Assembly (NCBI RefSeq): GCF_900177275.1
Contig: NZ_FXAG01000019.1
Span: 28,315-92,314, forward strand
Source of the DNA: Pseudogulbenkiania subflava DSM 22618
GTDB lineage: Bacteria > Pseudomonadota > Gammaproteobacteria > Burkholderiales > Chromobacteriaceae
DNA: 64,000 nucleotides
Direction: 5' to 3'
The position numbers and the translations under genes are program-made. Position 1 is the first letter of the stretch. Every line of letters starts with the position of its first letter. Of the stretch, positions 1 through 8,794 are shown in pieces. The notes beneath the pieces are model-generated. The model was not told the DNA's origin, did no database searches, and saw nothing but the letters and a program-made list of their open reading frames with translations.

Positions 1-245
1 ATCCCGGGTTCCTGTACCAGCACCCCATAGCCTTGGCGCGAAATGACCAGGCCCAGCGACTTCAACTGGGACACCGCTTCGCGAATCACGGTGCGACTCA
101 CCTTGAATTGATCGACCAGCTGGGCTTCGGACGGCAGCTTGTCGCCCGGCTGCAAAGCGCCCGAATGGATGCGCTCGGCCAGTGCCTCAGCCACTTGCTC
201 GGACAAACGCGCGCCGGCGTGGACGGGTTGAAACTCAAGGGCCAC
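1..245 (-). CDS. GntR/FadR-family transcriptional regulator, N-terminal part (runs off the left edge)
   Basis: About 81 codons of a winged-helix DNA-binding domain are visible. The peptide reads from VALEFQPVHAG through SEQVAEALAERI, a helix beginning LPSEAQLVDQF, and SRTVIREAVSQLKSLGLV, which is the classic GntR fold with the FadR-subfamily VIREA recognition helix. A GTG start at 245 is chosen because an AAGG ribosome site lies about 8 bases upstream and no ATG is in frame. The effector-binding domain, probably FCD, lies outside the window. It follows the MFS/CoA-transferase cluster on the same strand, so it could regulate that pathway, although the 300-base gap suggests its own promoter. 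Confidence 0.85.
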   Translation of the reverse strand, partial: MALEFQPVHAGARLSEQVAEALAERIHSGALQPGDKLPSEAQLVDQFKVSRTVIREAVSQLKSLGLVISRQGYGVLVQEPG

Positions 246-505
246 AACATGCCTTTCAGTTGTATGAAGAGATGATAAGAAGATAGCACTGTCCGCGGTG
301 GTGCGTGGCGCTAATTTGGCTGTTCTCCGAGGCGTGCCCGGGCTTGCCTCGGCCATGGGTGGCATGCGCCCATCCAACATCGCGGGCAGGAAGATACGGC
401 AGAGCAAGCGTCGCCATTGAGGCCAGGCCAAGCACGCTTGTTAAAACAATCAGGAAGAGTCGGAAGAGAGCGTCATGGAGCAATAGCGCCTGTTCCGCAC
501 GAAAG
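246..505. other. Intergenic stretch without a gene
   Basis: About 300 bases separate the GntR gene from the MFS gene. Apart from the hairpin at 506-530 I see no convincing coding frame. It presumably holds the promoter of the leftward GntR gene. Confidence 0.5.
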
Positions 506-530
506 CCGTCAGGCCCTGGTGGCCTGACGG
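506..530 (-). terminator. Hairpin behind the MFS gene, probable terminator
   Basis: A perfect 10-bp stem (CCGTCAGGCC pairing with GGCCTGACGG) with a 5-base loop lies 20 bases beyond the MFS stop codon. The downstream tract is only weakly T-rich, so termination may be inefficient. Confidence 0.5.
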
Positions 531-549
531 GGTGATCGCTAGAGATGAC

Positions 550-1875
550 TTAAAAATCTTTGCGACGCAGTGCTTCCGGCAGAGCGAACAGCAAGATCAA
601 GGCGCACACCGTGCACAGCACGCCGATCACATAGAGCGCCGGGGTAGTGCTGCCGGTCATGTCCTTGATGTAGCCGACCATCACCGGGCTGACGATCCCG
701 CCGAGTTGGCCGAGTGTGTTGATCAGCGCGATGCCGGCGGCGGCTCCGGCCCCCACTACCAGCTTGGGCGGGAGGGCCCAGAACGCCGGAATCGAGGCGA
801 TTACGCCGGCCCCCAGTACGCCGAGAGCAAGCATCAGCAGTCCGGCCTGCTTGTCGAACACGCCGGCGGCAAAGAAGCCGGCGGCCGCCAGAGCCAACAG
901 GATCGCAACGAACTTGCGGCGCTCGCCGCTGGCATCCGACAAGCGGCCCACCACGACCATGGCCACGGCGCCACACAAATAAGGCACGGCAGTGAGCAGG
1001 CCGATGGTGGTCGGGTCTTGCAGACCAGCGCTCTTGATCAATTGCGGCGCCCAGAAGTTGAGCCCGTATGAGGCGATCTGGATCAGGAAGTAAATCAGCC
1101 CGAGCAGCAGGAATCCAGGGGTCTTGATGGCGCCGAGCAAGGAATGGCCACCACCGCCGATACGCTTGTGCTGCTCGGCGATCTGATCGGCCAGATAGGT
1201 TTTCTCGTCCTCGTTCAACCAGCCGGCATCGGCGATGCGGTCCTTCAGCGCCACGAGCACCGCCAGGCCGAGCAACACACAGGGCAGCCCGCCAAGCAGG
1301 AACAGCCAGTGCCAGCCGGCAATACCCAACACACCGTTCATGTGCCCGAGCACCAGCCCGGCCGCCGGCGCCCCCACCAGGCCGGAGAAGGCCGAGGCAA
1401 GGAATAGCAGCGAAGTCACGCGACCACGGTGCCCGGCCGGGAACCACAGCGTCAGGTAATACAGCACGCCAGGGGCAAAGCCGGCCTCCATGGCGCCAAT
1501 GATGAAGCGCAGCGTATAGAACTGCCAATCGGTGCGCACGAATACCATCAAGGCGGTGGCGATCCCCCACGAGATCATGATGCGCGCAATCCAGCGCCGC
1601 GCTCCCACCTTGTACAGCATCATGTTGCTCGGTACTTCAAACAGCACATAGCCGACAACGAACAGGCTGGCTCCCAGGCCGTAGGCGGTGTTACTCAATC
1701 CGAGATCGCTCTGCAGCTGGAACTTGGCAAAGCTGATGTTGATGCGGTCGAAAAAGGCGAACAGGTAACACACCATGATCAGTGGCATGATGCGCCAAGT
1801 CACTTTGTGGATGATGGCCGAAGCCTGTTGTTCGCTCGGCACGCTGGCCGCGCTCAGAGCATTGAGTTGAGACAT
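550..1875 (-). CDS. MFS transporter, anion:cation symporter (ACS) family
   Basis: A 441-residue, 12-helix major facilitator protein. The start of helix 1 (MPLIMVCYLFAFFDRINISF) and the following FEVPSNMML segment are typical of the ACS branch that carries organic anions such as phthalate, tartrate, hexuronates or short dicarboxylates. The ATG at 1875 is preferred over the longer frame because a GAGGAG ribosome site precedes it. It is the last gene of a leftward set with a type III CoA-transferase and an HMG-CoA-lyase-like enzyme, so it probably imports the acid that those enzymes activate and cleave. The exact substrate cannot be read from the sequence. Confidence 0.9.
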   Translation of the reverse strand: MSQLNALSAASVPSEQQASAIIHKVTWRIMPLIMVCYLFAFFDRINISFAKFQLQSDLGLSNTAYGLGASLFVVGYVLFEVPSNMMLYKVGARRWIARIMISWGIATALMVFVRTDWQFYTLRFIIGAMEAGFAPGVLYYLTLWFPAGHRGRVTSLLFLASAFSGLVGAPAAGLVLGHMNGVLGIAGWHWLFLLGGLPCVLLGLAVLVALKDRIADAGWLNEDEKTYLADQIAEQHKRIGGGGHSLLGAIKTPGFLLLGLIYFLIQIASYGLNFWAPQLIKSAGLQDPTTIGLLTAVPYLCGAVAMVVVGRLSDASGERRKFVAILLALAAAGFFAAGVFDKQAGLLMLALGVLGAGVIASIPAFWALPPKLVVGAGAAAGIALINTLGQLGGIVSPVMVGYIKDMTGSTTPALYVIGVLCTVCALILLFALPEALRRKDF

Positions 1876-1973
1876 GGTTTCTCCTCGCCAGGCCATCGTG
1901 TGGCCCGGTTCTGTGTTGTGGATGATGCGTGATTTCGGCCCAGCTCGGTGAAGCCAGACCAAGGTGCGGAGCC

Positions 1974-2918
1974 CTACAGACCTCGCACGTATTCAGGTAC
2001 CGGGTGGACATCGCAGTTACGCCCGGCCTTCATCACCTGCCCAGGCACATCGTGGCCGAGCAGTGCAGGCAAGGTGCGCGACAGTTCGATGAGCAGAGGC
2101 AGATCGATGCCGGTGGGAATGCCCATCTCGTCGCACAGGTTGACCAGGTCCTCGGTGCAAATATTGCCGGAGGCACCGGGTGCGAACGGGCAGCCGCCCA
2201 GCCCGCCCAGCGCCGCATCGAAGCGGCGCGCTCCTGCCTCATAGGCAGCCAGCACGTTGGCGAGGCCAAGACCGCGCGTGTTGTGGAAGTGCAGAGTCAG
2301 GCTGGCAGGCGTCAGCCGATGTAGCGCACGCATGATCATGCGATCCACCTGCCTCGGATTGGCCATGCCGGTGGTATCCGCCAGCGTGATGCCATCCAGG
2401 CCCAAGTCCAGATACTGGTCGATCAGCCGCATGACGCGATCCTCCTCGATACGGCCCTCGAACGGACAGCCGAAGGCAGTCGCCACCGTACCGTTCAGCG
2501 TGACGCCACCCACATCACGTGCCAGCGCCACGATATCCCCGAACGCCGCCAGCGAGGCCTCGCAACTCATGCGCATATTGGCGCGGTTGTGTGTCTGGCT
2601 GGCCGACATCACCAGGTTGAGTTCATCCGCCTTGGCCGCCAGCGCGCGCTCAGCCCCCTTGCGGTTGGGCACCAGCGCGACATAGATCACGCCTGTTCTG
2701 CGCCGGATGCCGGCAAACACCTGCTCACCATCGCGCAGCGCCGGAATGGCCTTGGGCGACACGAATGAACCCGCCTCGATACGGCTGAAGCCGGCATGCG
2801 ACAACTGATCAATCAGCGCGATCTTGTCTGCCGTCTCCACCCAGGTCGGCTCGATCTGCAGGCCGTCGCGCGGCGCCACTTCCTGCACAATCAATTGCTC
2901 GGAATAGTCGATGATCAT
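1974..2918 (-). CDS. Hydroxymethylglutaryl-CoA lyase family protein
   Basis: A 314-residue DRE-TIM barrel enzyme. It has the N-terminal EVAPRDGLQ motif (residues 13-21), metal ligands in HFHN (His210, His212) and the lyase signature GGLGGCPFAPGASGN (238-252) with catalytic Cys243. Family members split HMG-CoA into acetoacetate and acetyl-CoA; relatives act on similar 3-hydroxy-3-methyl acyl-CoAs. The start overlaps the stop of the CoA-transferase by four bases (ATGA), which implies translational coupling. The CoA-transferase would make the thioester and this enzyme would cleave it. HMG-CoA as the true substrate is an inference. Confidence 0.9.
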   Translation of the reverse strand: MIIDYSEQLIVQEVAPRDGLQIEPTWVETADKIALIDQLSHAGFSRIEAGSFVSPKAIPALRDGEQVFAGIRRRTGVIYVALVPNRKGAERALAAKADELNLVMSASQTHNRANMRMSCEASLAAFGDIVALARDVGGVTLNGTVATAFGCPFEGRIEEDRVMRLIDQYLDLGLDGITLADTTGMANPRQVDRMIMRALHRLTPASLTLHFHNTRGLGLANVLAAYEAGARRFDAALGGLGGCPFAPGASGNICTEDLVNLCDEMGIPTGIDLPLLIELSRTLPALLGHDVPGQVMKAGRNCDVHPVPEYVRGL

Positions 2919-4108
2919 TGCACCGCTCCTTCCGCACGCAGTCGCGCGATCTCCGCCTCGCTCAGGCCGAGCCCGGCCAGTACGGCCTGAGTGTGTTCGC
3001 CCAGCGTTGGCCCCTGCCAGCGTACCTCCCCCGGCGTATCCGACAGCTTGGGCACGATGCCGGGCATCTTCACTGCCGTGCCGTCAGGCAGCTCGGCGGG
3101 AACGATCATGCCGCGCGCCTGGTAGTGCGGGTCTGCCACAATGTCAGCTACCGAGTAGATGCGCCCGGCCGGTACCTCGGCCGCTTCCAGCGCAACCAAT
3201 ACCTCCTCCATGCTGTGGCGGGACGACCACGCGGCAATGGCGGCATCCAATAGCTCGCACTGAGCGGCACGGCCGTCGTTGTGCTGAAAATCCGGATGCT
3301 CGGCCAGATCGGGCCGGCCGATCACCTGCATCAGGCGCTTGAAGATCGGGTTGCTGTTGCCGGCGATCACCACAAAGCCACCATCTTCGGTGGGATAGGT
3401 ATTGGAGGGGGCGATACCAGGCAGCGCGCCGCCGCTGCGCTCACGCACATGGCCCAGCAGGTCGTACTCGGGCACCAGGCTTTCCATCAGGTTAAACACG
3501 CTCTCGACCAGCGAAACGTCCACCACCTGCCCTTCACCCTGCCCGGTCTTGACGCGCAGTAGCGACATCAGCGTGCCGATCACCGCATGCAGCGAGGCAA
3601 GCGAGTCCCCCAGACTGATGCCGGTGCGTGCCGGCACCCCGTTCATCTCTCCGGTGGTATAACGAATGCCGCCCATCGCCTCGCCGATGGCGCCAAAGCC
3701 GGGACGGTCACGGTAGGGGCCAGTCTGACCGTAGCCGGAGATGCGCACCATGGTCAGCTTGGGATTGAGTTCATGCAGTACGTCCCAACCCAGGCCAAGC
3801 TTTTCCAGCGCGCCGGGACGCAGGTTCTCGATCAGGACATCGGCCTCGGCGACCAGCCGCTTGATGACGGCGATGCCGTCAGGGGACTTCAGATTGACGC
3901 AGACGGATTTCTTGTTGCGTGACTGCAGATACCACCAGAGCGAGGTACCCTGATGCAGCTTGCGCCATTTGCGAATCGGATCGCCGTCGTCGGGCGCCTC
4001 GATCTTGATCACTTCGGCGCCGAATTCCGCCAGCAGCCGGGCGGCAAACGGCGCGGCGATCAACGTGCCGATCTCGATGACACGAATACCGTTTAACGGT
4101 CCACTCAT
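2915..4108 (-). CDS. CaiB/BaiF type III CoA-transferase
   Basis: A 397-residue family III CoA-transferase. The N-terminal IGTLIAAPFAARLLAEFGAE motif and the GISLGDSLAS segment with the expected catalytic aspartate (about Asp168) are present, as is a VKTGQGEGQVVDVSLVES motif. These enzymes move CoA from one acyl-CoA, often succinyl-CoA, to a free carboxylate. An AGGAG site precedes the ATG. The pairing with a downstream HMG-CoA-lyase homologue recalls human SUGCT, a type III transferase acting on glutarate and hydroxymethylglutarate, so activation of a C5-C6 dicarboxylate is plausible. Confidence 0.92.
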   Translation of the reverse strand: MSGPLNGIRVIEIGTLIAAPFAARLLAEFGAEVIKIEAPDDGDPIRKWRKLHQGTSLWWYLQSRNKKSVCVNLKSPDGIAVIKRLVAEADVLIENLRPGALEKLGLGWDVLHELNPKLTMVRISGYGQTGPYRDRPGFGAIGEAMGGIRYTTGEMNGVPARTGISLGDSLASLHAVIGTLMSLLRVKTGQGEGQVVDVSLVESVFNLMESLVPEYDLLGHVRERSGGALPGIAPSNTYPTEDGGFVVIAGNSNPIFKRLMQVIGRPDLAEHPDFQHNDGRAAQCELLDAAIAAWSSRHSMEEVLVALEAAEVPAGRIYSVADIVADPHYQARGMIVPAELPDGTAVKMPGIVPKLSDTPGEVRWQGPTLGEHTQAVLAGLGLSEAEIARLRAEGAVQ

Positions 4109-4218
4109 TGTTCGTTTCTCCTACGTGGTGCGGTGTGTAGGAGAAAATTAGCCTTTCCAATCCACGCAGGTCCAACCGTATTCCGCCAAGGATCGTTCGC
4201 AAACCGCGAAAGCTGGCA

Positions 4219-5142
4219 TCAAGCGGGATCGTTCCGTTCCACGGTACGCAGATGCTCCAGCAACAGCTGACTGACGGGGGGTAAGGTCTTGCTGTCACGC
4301 ACCACGACCGTCAACTCGCGATCGCTCCAGTCATCCTCCAGTGGCACGGCCACCAGCCCGAGCGGCTTGCCCAAAGCGGTATACACCTTGAGTGGCACCA
4401 CCCCCACGCCCATGCCGGCTTGCACCATCCGGCACACTGCGTCAAACCCCGGCACATGGATACGCAGGCGCAATGACTTGCCGGCCTGGCGTGCGGCCAA
4501 ATGAGTGCGCATATTAATGGAGCTGGCCGAATGCAGCCCGACATGATCGAAGTCCAGCGTGTCGGTGAACGCTACCCGCTCGCGTCCGGCCAAGGGGTTG
4601 TCCGGGCACATCACCATCACCAGCTTGTCGTAGCGGTAATGCGCCGTTTCCAGCTCGCGCGTGTCGCTATCGCCGGAGCAGATGCCGATATCGGCCAATC
4701 CATCCGCCACCATCTTCACCACACCACCGCTGGGTCTTTCTTCCAGCTCCAGCTTGATTTGCGGGTGCAAGGCCTGAAAGGCACGCAGATCTTCCGGCAG
4801 GAATTCGACGATGGCCGACATATTGGCCGCCATGCGCACAAAGCCGCGCACCCCCTTCGCATGCTCAGCCAACTCGATGCCGATTTTCTCGATATCGTTC
4901 AGCACGCGGCGCACGTGGTGCAGCATGGTCTCGCCGGCCGGCGTCAAACTCATCCCCTTGGCTTGGCGTACGAACAATGTCGCCCCAACGGCTTCCTCCA
5001 AATCCAGCAAACGCTTGCTGGCGGCAGAAATGGCTAAAGCTTCGCGCCGAGCTGCACGCGTGAGCGTGCCCTCCTCGTAGACGGCCATGAAGAGTTGCAG
5101 CGTGGTCAGGTCCAAACGCCTCAAGAGATGTTTCAATGTCAT
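4219..5142 (-). CDS. LysR-family transcriptional regulator
   Basis: A 307-residue LysR protein. The N-terminal helix-turn-helix spans about residues 10-70 (LQLFMAVYEEGTLTRAARRE, ISAASKRLLDLEEAVGATLF) and a substrate-binding domain fills the rest. It lies upstream of, and in the same direction as, the CoA-transferase, lyase and MFS genes, with a 110-base gap rather than the usual divergent arrangement. The gap likely carries the promoter of the catabolic genes, and this protein is the obvious candidate activator. Its inducer is unknown. Confidence 0.92.
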   Translation of the reverse strand: MTLKHLLRRLDLTTLQLFMAVYEEGTLTRAARREALAISAASKRLLDLEEAVGATLFVRQAKGMSLTPAGETMLHHVRRVLNDIEKIGIELAEHAKGVRGFVRMAANMSAIVEFLPEDLRAFQALHPQIKLELEERPSGGVVKMVADGLADIGICSGDSDTRELETAHYRYDKLVMVMCPDNPLAGRERVAFTDTLDFDHVGLHSASSINMRTHLAARQAGKSLRLRIHVPGFDAVCRMVQAGMGVGVVPLKVYTALGKPLGLVAVPLEDDWSDRELTVVVRDSKTLPPVSQLLLEHLRTVERNDPA

Positions 5143-5235
5143 GGCAGGCTAGCAAGGGTAGGCAAGAAAGCTATGCTATTCGTTCTGTAACAAGGGGGAA
5201 TACATAATTTTAAAAACCGGCAAGAGAGGTGGTGG

Positions 5236-5505
5236 AGCGAGTCGACAGCAAGTGCACGCGGCGCAAGCGATGCCATCAATCGCATTCGTGACAATACCCG
5301 GCAAGCCATGTCGCTGGTGCAAAATATTTCGGACAGCATCGTCGAGCAAAGCTCTGCAAGTCAAACCATCGCCCAAAAAGTGAAGCAAATAGCCCAGATG
5401 GCCGAAGGAAACTCAGCTGCCGCCAGCAGCTCCGCGTCGGTTGTCCTGGATTTGCAGCGGCAATCCAAGCGCATCCTGGCTACCGTTTCGCATTACCGCG
5501 TCTAA
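5236..5505 (+). pseudogene. C-terminal relic of a methyl-accepting chemotaxis protein
   Basis: An open frame of about 90 codons encodes the end of a chemoreceptor signalling domain: SDAINRIRDNTRQAM, then SDSIVEQSSASQTIA and QIAQMAEGNSAAASSSASV. Receptor, membrane and HAMP parts are missing; the frame can be followed upstream only to a stop at 5188, and homology fades before about 5236. An internal ATG at 5308 could give a 65-residue peptide, but nothing suggests function. It is most simply the stump of a deleted receptor gene. Confidence 0.7.
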
Positions 5506-5795
5506 GATAGGCTGCCAAGCCGCCAATCTGAAGCAACTGGCCTGAGCATTTTGCAAGACACGCTCTACCCGCTCTTCACACACCAATAGCCATCGTGCGC
5601 ATGGATGGATGATGCCGATGATGGAGAAGGAGCGAATCCGAGATAGCGAGAACGGATTACCACAATGAAGAGGGCCGGCTTTGGCTAGCGGAGATGTTTG
5701 CAGAACCAGAACTTAAGGAGTGGCGTTGAACTGTACCAAAACTCGAGCAACATCAAATGGCATAACAAATGGCTCACCCGAGCGCTTTGAACAAT
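5506..5795. other. Intergenic stretch without a gene
   Basis: About 290 bases between the chemoreceptor relic and the tRNA-Ser terminator. No convincing reading frame, RNA gene or repeat was seen. It may be degraded sequence left by the same deletion. Confidence 0.4.
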
Positions 5796-5827
5796 AAAAA
5801 AAGCCCTGAATGTGTCAGGGCTTTTTC
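5796..5827 (-). terminator. Terminator of tRNA-Ser
   Basis: A hairpin with stem AAGCCCTGA / TCAGGGCTT and runs of A and T on both flanks lies just downstream of the leftward tRNA. It should work on either strand. Confidence 0.8.
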
Positions 5828-5836
5828 AATGTATTC

Positions 5837-5927
5837 TGGCGGAGAGGGGGGGATTCGAACCCCCGTTAGGGTATTACCCTAAACACGCTTTCCAGGCGTG
5901 CGACTTAAACCACTCATCCACCTCTCC
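5837..5927 (-). tRNA. tRNA-Ser (GGA anticodon)
   Basis: A 91-nt class II tRNA with encoded CCA. The acceptor stem is GGAGAGG / CCTCTCC with G discriminator, U8 and A14 are in place, the anticodon loop reads CTGGAAA (GGA, decoding UCC), and a long variable arm (TTAGGG / CCCTAA) precedes the T arm with GGTTCGAATC. Confidence 0.97.
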
Positions 5928-5978
5928 AGAACTGATCTGATGCCGTCGTCGTTTGCGTTTCGTCGTCAGAGGCTGCGC

Positions 5979-6007
5979 AGTATATAAGCCCTTTTTACGA
6001 CTGGCAA
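5979..6007 (-). promoter_or_regulatory. Sigma-70 promoter of tRNA-Ser
   Basis: On the minus strand TTGCCA and TATACT are separated by exactly 17 bases, about 52 bases upstream of the mature tRNA 5' end. The -35 region lies inside the 3' end of the neighbouring FemAB-like gene. Confidence 0.75.
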
Positions 6008-7122
6008 GCTTTTTTATACGCAATATGCAGCTCCAGTTCGCCAAGATATGCCGAGATGGCCCGCTTTTCCTGCTCGAGCCAGCGCCAAATAGCTGATCGA
6101 AAAGGAGAATCGGCCAGCCAGTGCGCCGAACACGTCCGCACGGGCTCGAAACCACGGGCGAGCTTGTGTTCACCCTGCGCCCCACCTTCAAACATGGCGA
6201 GCCCGTGACGGATGCAATAAGCGATGCCTTGGTAGTAGCACAGCTCGAAATGCAGGCAGGAAACCTCCTCCAACGCACCCCAATAGCGGCCGTACAGCTG
6301 GCGCCCGTCCTTCAGGCACAGGCTGGCGGCCACTGGCTCCCCATCCAGACACGCCAGGAACAGCACCAGATGTTCGGCCAACCGCTCGCCGATCACGCGG
6401 AAAAACGCCAGGTTGAGGTAGGGCGTGGAACGGTGTTCGCGGTAGGTCTGACAGTAGCAAGCGTGAAAAAACGCCCAATCGTCATCCGAAATCTCGCCCC
6501 CTTCCTTGACCGCGATCTCGACGCCCTGCTCGGCAACACGCCGCCTCTCCTGCCGGATCTTCTTGCGCTTGTCGCGGCTCAGCGCGTCGAGAAAATCGTC
6601 GAAGTCGCGATAGCCACGATTGCGCCAGTGAAACTGCACGCCATGACGCTCCAGCCAGCCGGCCTCGGCCAACAAAGCCATGTCGTCGGGCGCCGGGTAC
6701 AACACGTGCGCGGACGAGAGCCCGAGCTCGCGCACCTGGTGCGGCAGCTCGGCAACCAGGGAGGCACGGGCCTCCGGCACGCCGAGAAAGCGCTGCCCGC
6801 CGACCGGGGTGAACGGTATCGCCAGCAGCAGCTTGGGATAGTAGGCCAGCCCGGCGCGCTGATAGGCTTCGGCCCAGGCCCAGTCGAATACGTATTCGCC
6901 ATAAGAATGGGTTTTAAGATAGGCGGGTGCGGCGGCCATCAGCTGCTCGCCGTCACGGTACACCAGATGGTGGGGCTGCCAGCCGGTCTCCCGACTCACC
7001 GCCCCGCTCTGCTCCAGGGCGGCAAGCCAGCCATGGGCGAGAAAGGGCTGGTCGTCGGCGCACAGCGCATCCCATTGGCTGGCCGGTAGCCCGCTCAAAC
7101 CATTCAGCGACGCTATCGTCAC
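5995..7122 (-). CDS. FemAB-like GNAT-fold acyltransferase (PF04339, DUF482 family)
   Basis: A 375-residue protein of the proteobacterial FemAB-like family related to peptidoglycan-bridge aminoacyl/acyltransferases. Recognisable segments are FLAHGWLAALEQSGAVS near the N-terminus, LSRDKRKKIRQERRRV in the middle, and the conserved FHACYCQTYREHRSTPYLN and FEGGAQGEHKLARGFEP blocks. The last is highly conserved in the family. It is cytoplasmic, without signal or membrane segment. The substrate of the family is not established. It is divergent from nadE, with 78 bases between the starts. Confidence 0.88.
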   Translation of the reverse strand: MTIASLNGLSGLPASQWDALCADDQPFLAHGWLAALEQSGAVSRETGWQPHHLVYRDGEQLMAAAPAYLKTHSYGEYVFDWAWAEAYQRAGLAYYPKLLLAIPFTPVGGQRFLGVPEARASLVAELPHQVRELGLSSAHVLYPAPDDMALLAEAGWLERHGVQFHWRNRGYRDFDDFLDALSRDKRKKIRQERRRVAEQGVEIAVKEGGEISDDDWAFFHACYCQTYREHRSTPYLNLAFFRVIGERLAEHLVLFLACLDGEPVAASLCLKDGRQLYGRYWGALEEVSCLHFELCYYQGIAYCIRHGLAMFEGGAQGEHKLARGFEPVRTCSAHWLADSPFRSAIWRWLEQEKRAISAYLGELELHIAYKKACQS

Positions 7123-7200
7123 TCCCGCTCCTTTCAGGAAATCATGCCGCTCTTCAGGTAGAATCGGCCTTATTGTTGATTAACCGACCTAGCCACCAAG

Positions 7201-8793
7201 ATGCGTATCGCGCTCGCCCAGTTCAATCCCGTTGTCGGCGACATTGCCGGCAATACCCGCAAGATTCTCGACCTCGCCCACCAGGCCATGGCCCAGGGCG
7301 CCGATGTGCTGGTCACGCCGGAGCTGGCGCTGACCGGCTACAGCCCGGAAGACCTGCTGCTGCGCGACCACTTCTACCGCGAATGCAACAAGGCGCTGGA
7401 CGAGTTGCTCGAACTGGACGGTATCACGCTGGTGGTCGGCCATCCGGTCAAGCTCGGCCACGAACGCTTCAACGCCGCCACGGTAATGCGTGACGGCAAT
7501 CGCCTGGGCCAGTACCACAAGATGCTGCTGCCCAACGATGAAGTGTTCGACGAGTGCCGCTACTTTACTCCCGGCGGTGCGCCGCTGGTATTCCAGCAGG
7601 ACGGGGTCAACGTCGGCGTGCTGATCTGCGAGGACGTCTGGTCGCTCGACCCCGCCGCCGAAACCGCCGATGCCGGCGCCGACATGGTGCTGGTACTGAA
7701 CGCCTCTCCGTTCCACCGCAACAAGATCGAGACCCGCCACGAGACGGTGCGCTACCGCGTCGAGGAAACCGGCCTGCCGTTCGCCTACGTCAACCTCACC
7801 GGTGGCCAGGACGAACTGGTATTCGACGGCGCCTCGTTCGCGCTCAACAAGGCCGGCGAAGTCGTGGCACAGGCCGCCGCCTACGACGACGAACTCTTGA
7901 TCGTCGAGATGGCCGATGGCGACCTGCAACCAGCCAGCAAAGCCGCCCTGCCCTGTCCGCTGGAGAGCGTGTACAAGACGCTGGTGGTCGGCGTGCGCGA
8001 CTACATCGGCAAGAACGGCTTCCCCGGCGTGCTGCTCGGTCTCTCCGGCGGCATCGACTCGGCGCTGACGCTGGCCATCGCCTACGACGCGCTGGGCGCC
8101 GACAAGGTACACGCGGTAATGATGCCGAGCCGCTACACCGCCGACATTTCCGTGACTGACTCGCGCGACATGATCGAACGGCTCGGCGTGAAGTACGAAG
8201 AAATCGCCATCTGGCCGATGTATGAAAGCTTCGTCTCGGCACTGGCGCCGTCGTTCGAAGGGTTGGCCGAAGACACCACCGAAGAGAACCTGCAGGCGCG
8301 CATCCGCGGCACGTTGCTGATGGCGCTGTCCAACAAGACCGGCAAGCTGGTACTGACCACCGGCAACAAGTCCGAGATGACCACCGGCTACTGCACGTTG
8401 TACGGCGACATGGCCGGCGGCTTCGCCGTGCTCAAGGACGTCGCCAAGACCCTGGTCTTCCAGCTCTGCCACTGGCGTAACGCCCAGAAAGAGATCATTC
8501 CGTTAAGAATTATTACCCGGCCGCCTTCCGCGGAACTGCGCCCGGACCAAAAAGACCAAGACAGTCTGCCGCCCTACGATGTGCTCGACGCCATCATGGC
8601 GCGCTACGTGGAAGAGAATCTGTCCGCTGCCGAAATCATCGCCGAGGGCTTTGCCGAGGCCGATGTGCGGCGCGTGGTTCGCCTTCTCAAGATCAACGAG
8701 TACAAGCGCCGCCAGGCCCCGGTCGGTCCGCGCGTCACCCACCGCGGTTTCGGCAAGGACTGGCGCTACCCGATCACCAACCGCTTCAGCTGA
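7201..8793 (+). CDS. nadE: Glutamine-dependent NAD+ synthase
   Basis: A 530-residue two-domain enzyme. The N-terminal carbon-nitrogen hydrolase domain carries the glutaminase triad Glu41 (TPELALTG), Lys107 (YHKMLLP) and Cys143 (LICEDVW) and releases ammonia. The C-terminal synthetase domain has the PP-loop LGLSGGIDSAL and converts deamido-NAD and ATP to NAD. Length matches the two-domain NadE type, so free ammonia is not required. The last step of NAD synthesis takes place in the cytoplasm. A palindromic intergenic element follows directly. Confidence 0.97.
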   Translation: MRIALAQFNPVVGDIAGNTRKILDLAHQAMAQGADVLVTPELALTGYSPEDLLLRDHFYRECNKALDELLELDGITLVVGHPVKLGHERFNAATVMRDGNRLGQYHKMLLPNDEVFDECRYFTPGGAPLVFQQDGVNVGVLICEDVWSLDPAAETADAGADMVLVLNASPFHRNKIETRHETVRYRVEETGLPFAYVNLTGGQDELVFDGASFALNKAGEVVAQAAAYDDELLIVEMADGDLQPASKAALPCPLESVYKTLVVGVRDYIGKNGFPGVLLGLSGGIDSALTLAIAYDALGADKVHAVMMPSRYTADISVTDSRDMIERLGVKYEEIAIWPMYESFVSALAPSFEGLAEDTTEENLQARIRGTLLMALSNKTGKLVLTTGNKSEMTTGYCTLYGDMAGGFAVLKDVAKTLVFQLCHWRNAQKEIIPLRIITRPPSAELRPDQKDQDSLPPYDVLDAIMARYVEENLSAAEIIAEGFAEADVRRVVRLLKINEYKRRQAPVGPRVTHRGFGKDWRYPITNRFS

Positions 8794-8794
8794 T

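Noticed and set aside
539..1570. Long open frame of 343 codons opposite in phase to the MFS gene
   Set aside because: It lies inside the MFS gene on the same strand in another phase and gives an Arg/Gly-rich peptide typical of a shadow frame in G+C-rich DNA.
5308..5505. A small 65-residue chemotaxis gene
   Set aside because: The reading frame continues upstream of the ATG with chemoreceptor similarity and no ribosome site, so it is better explained as a gene remnant.
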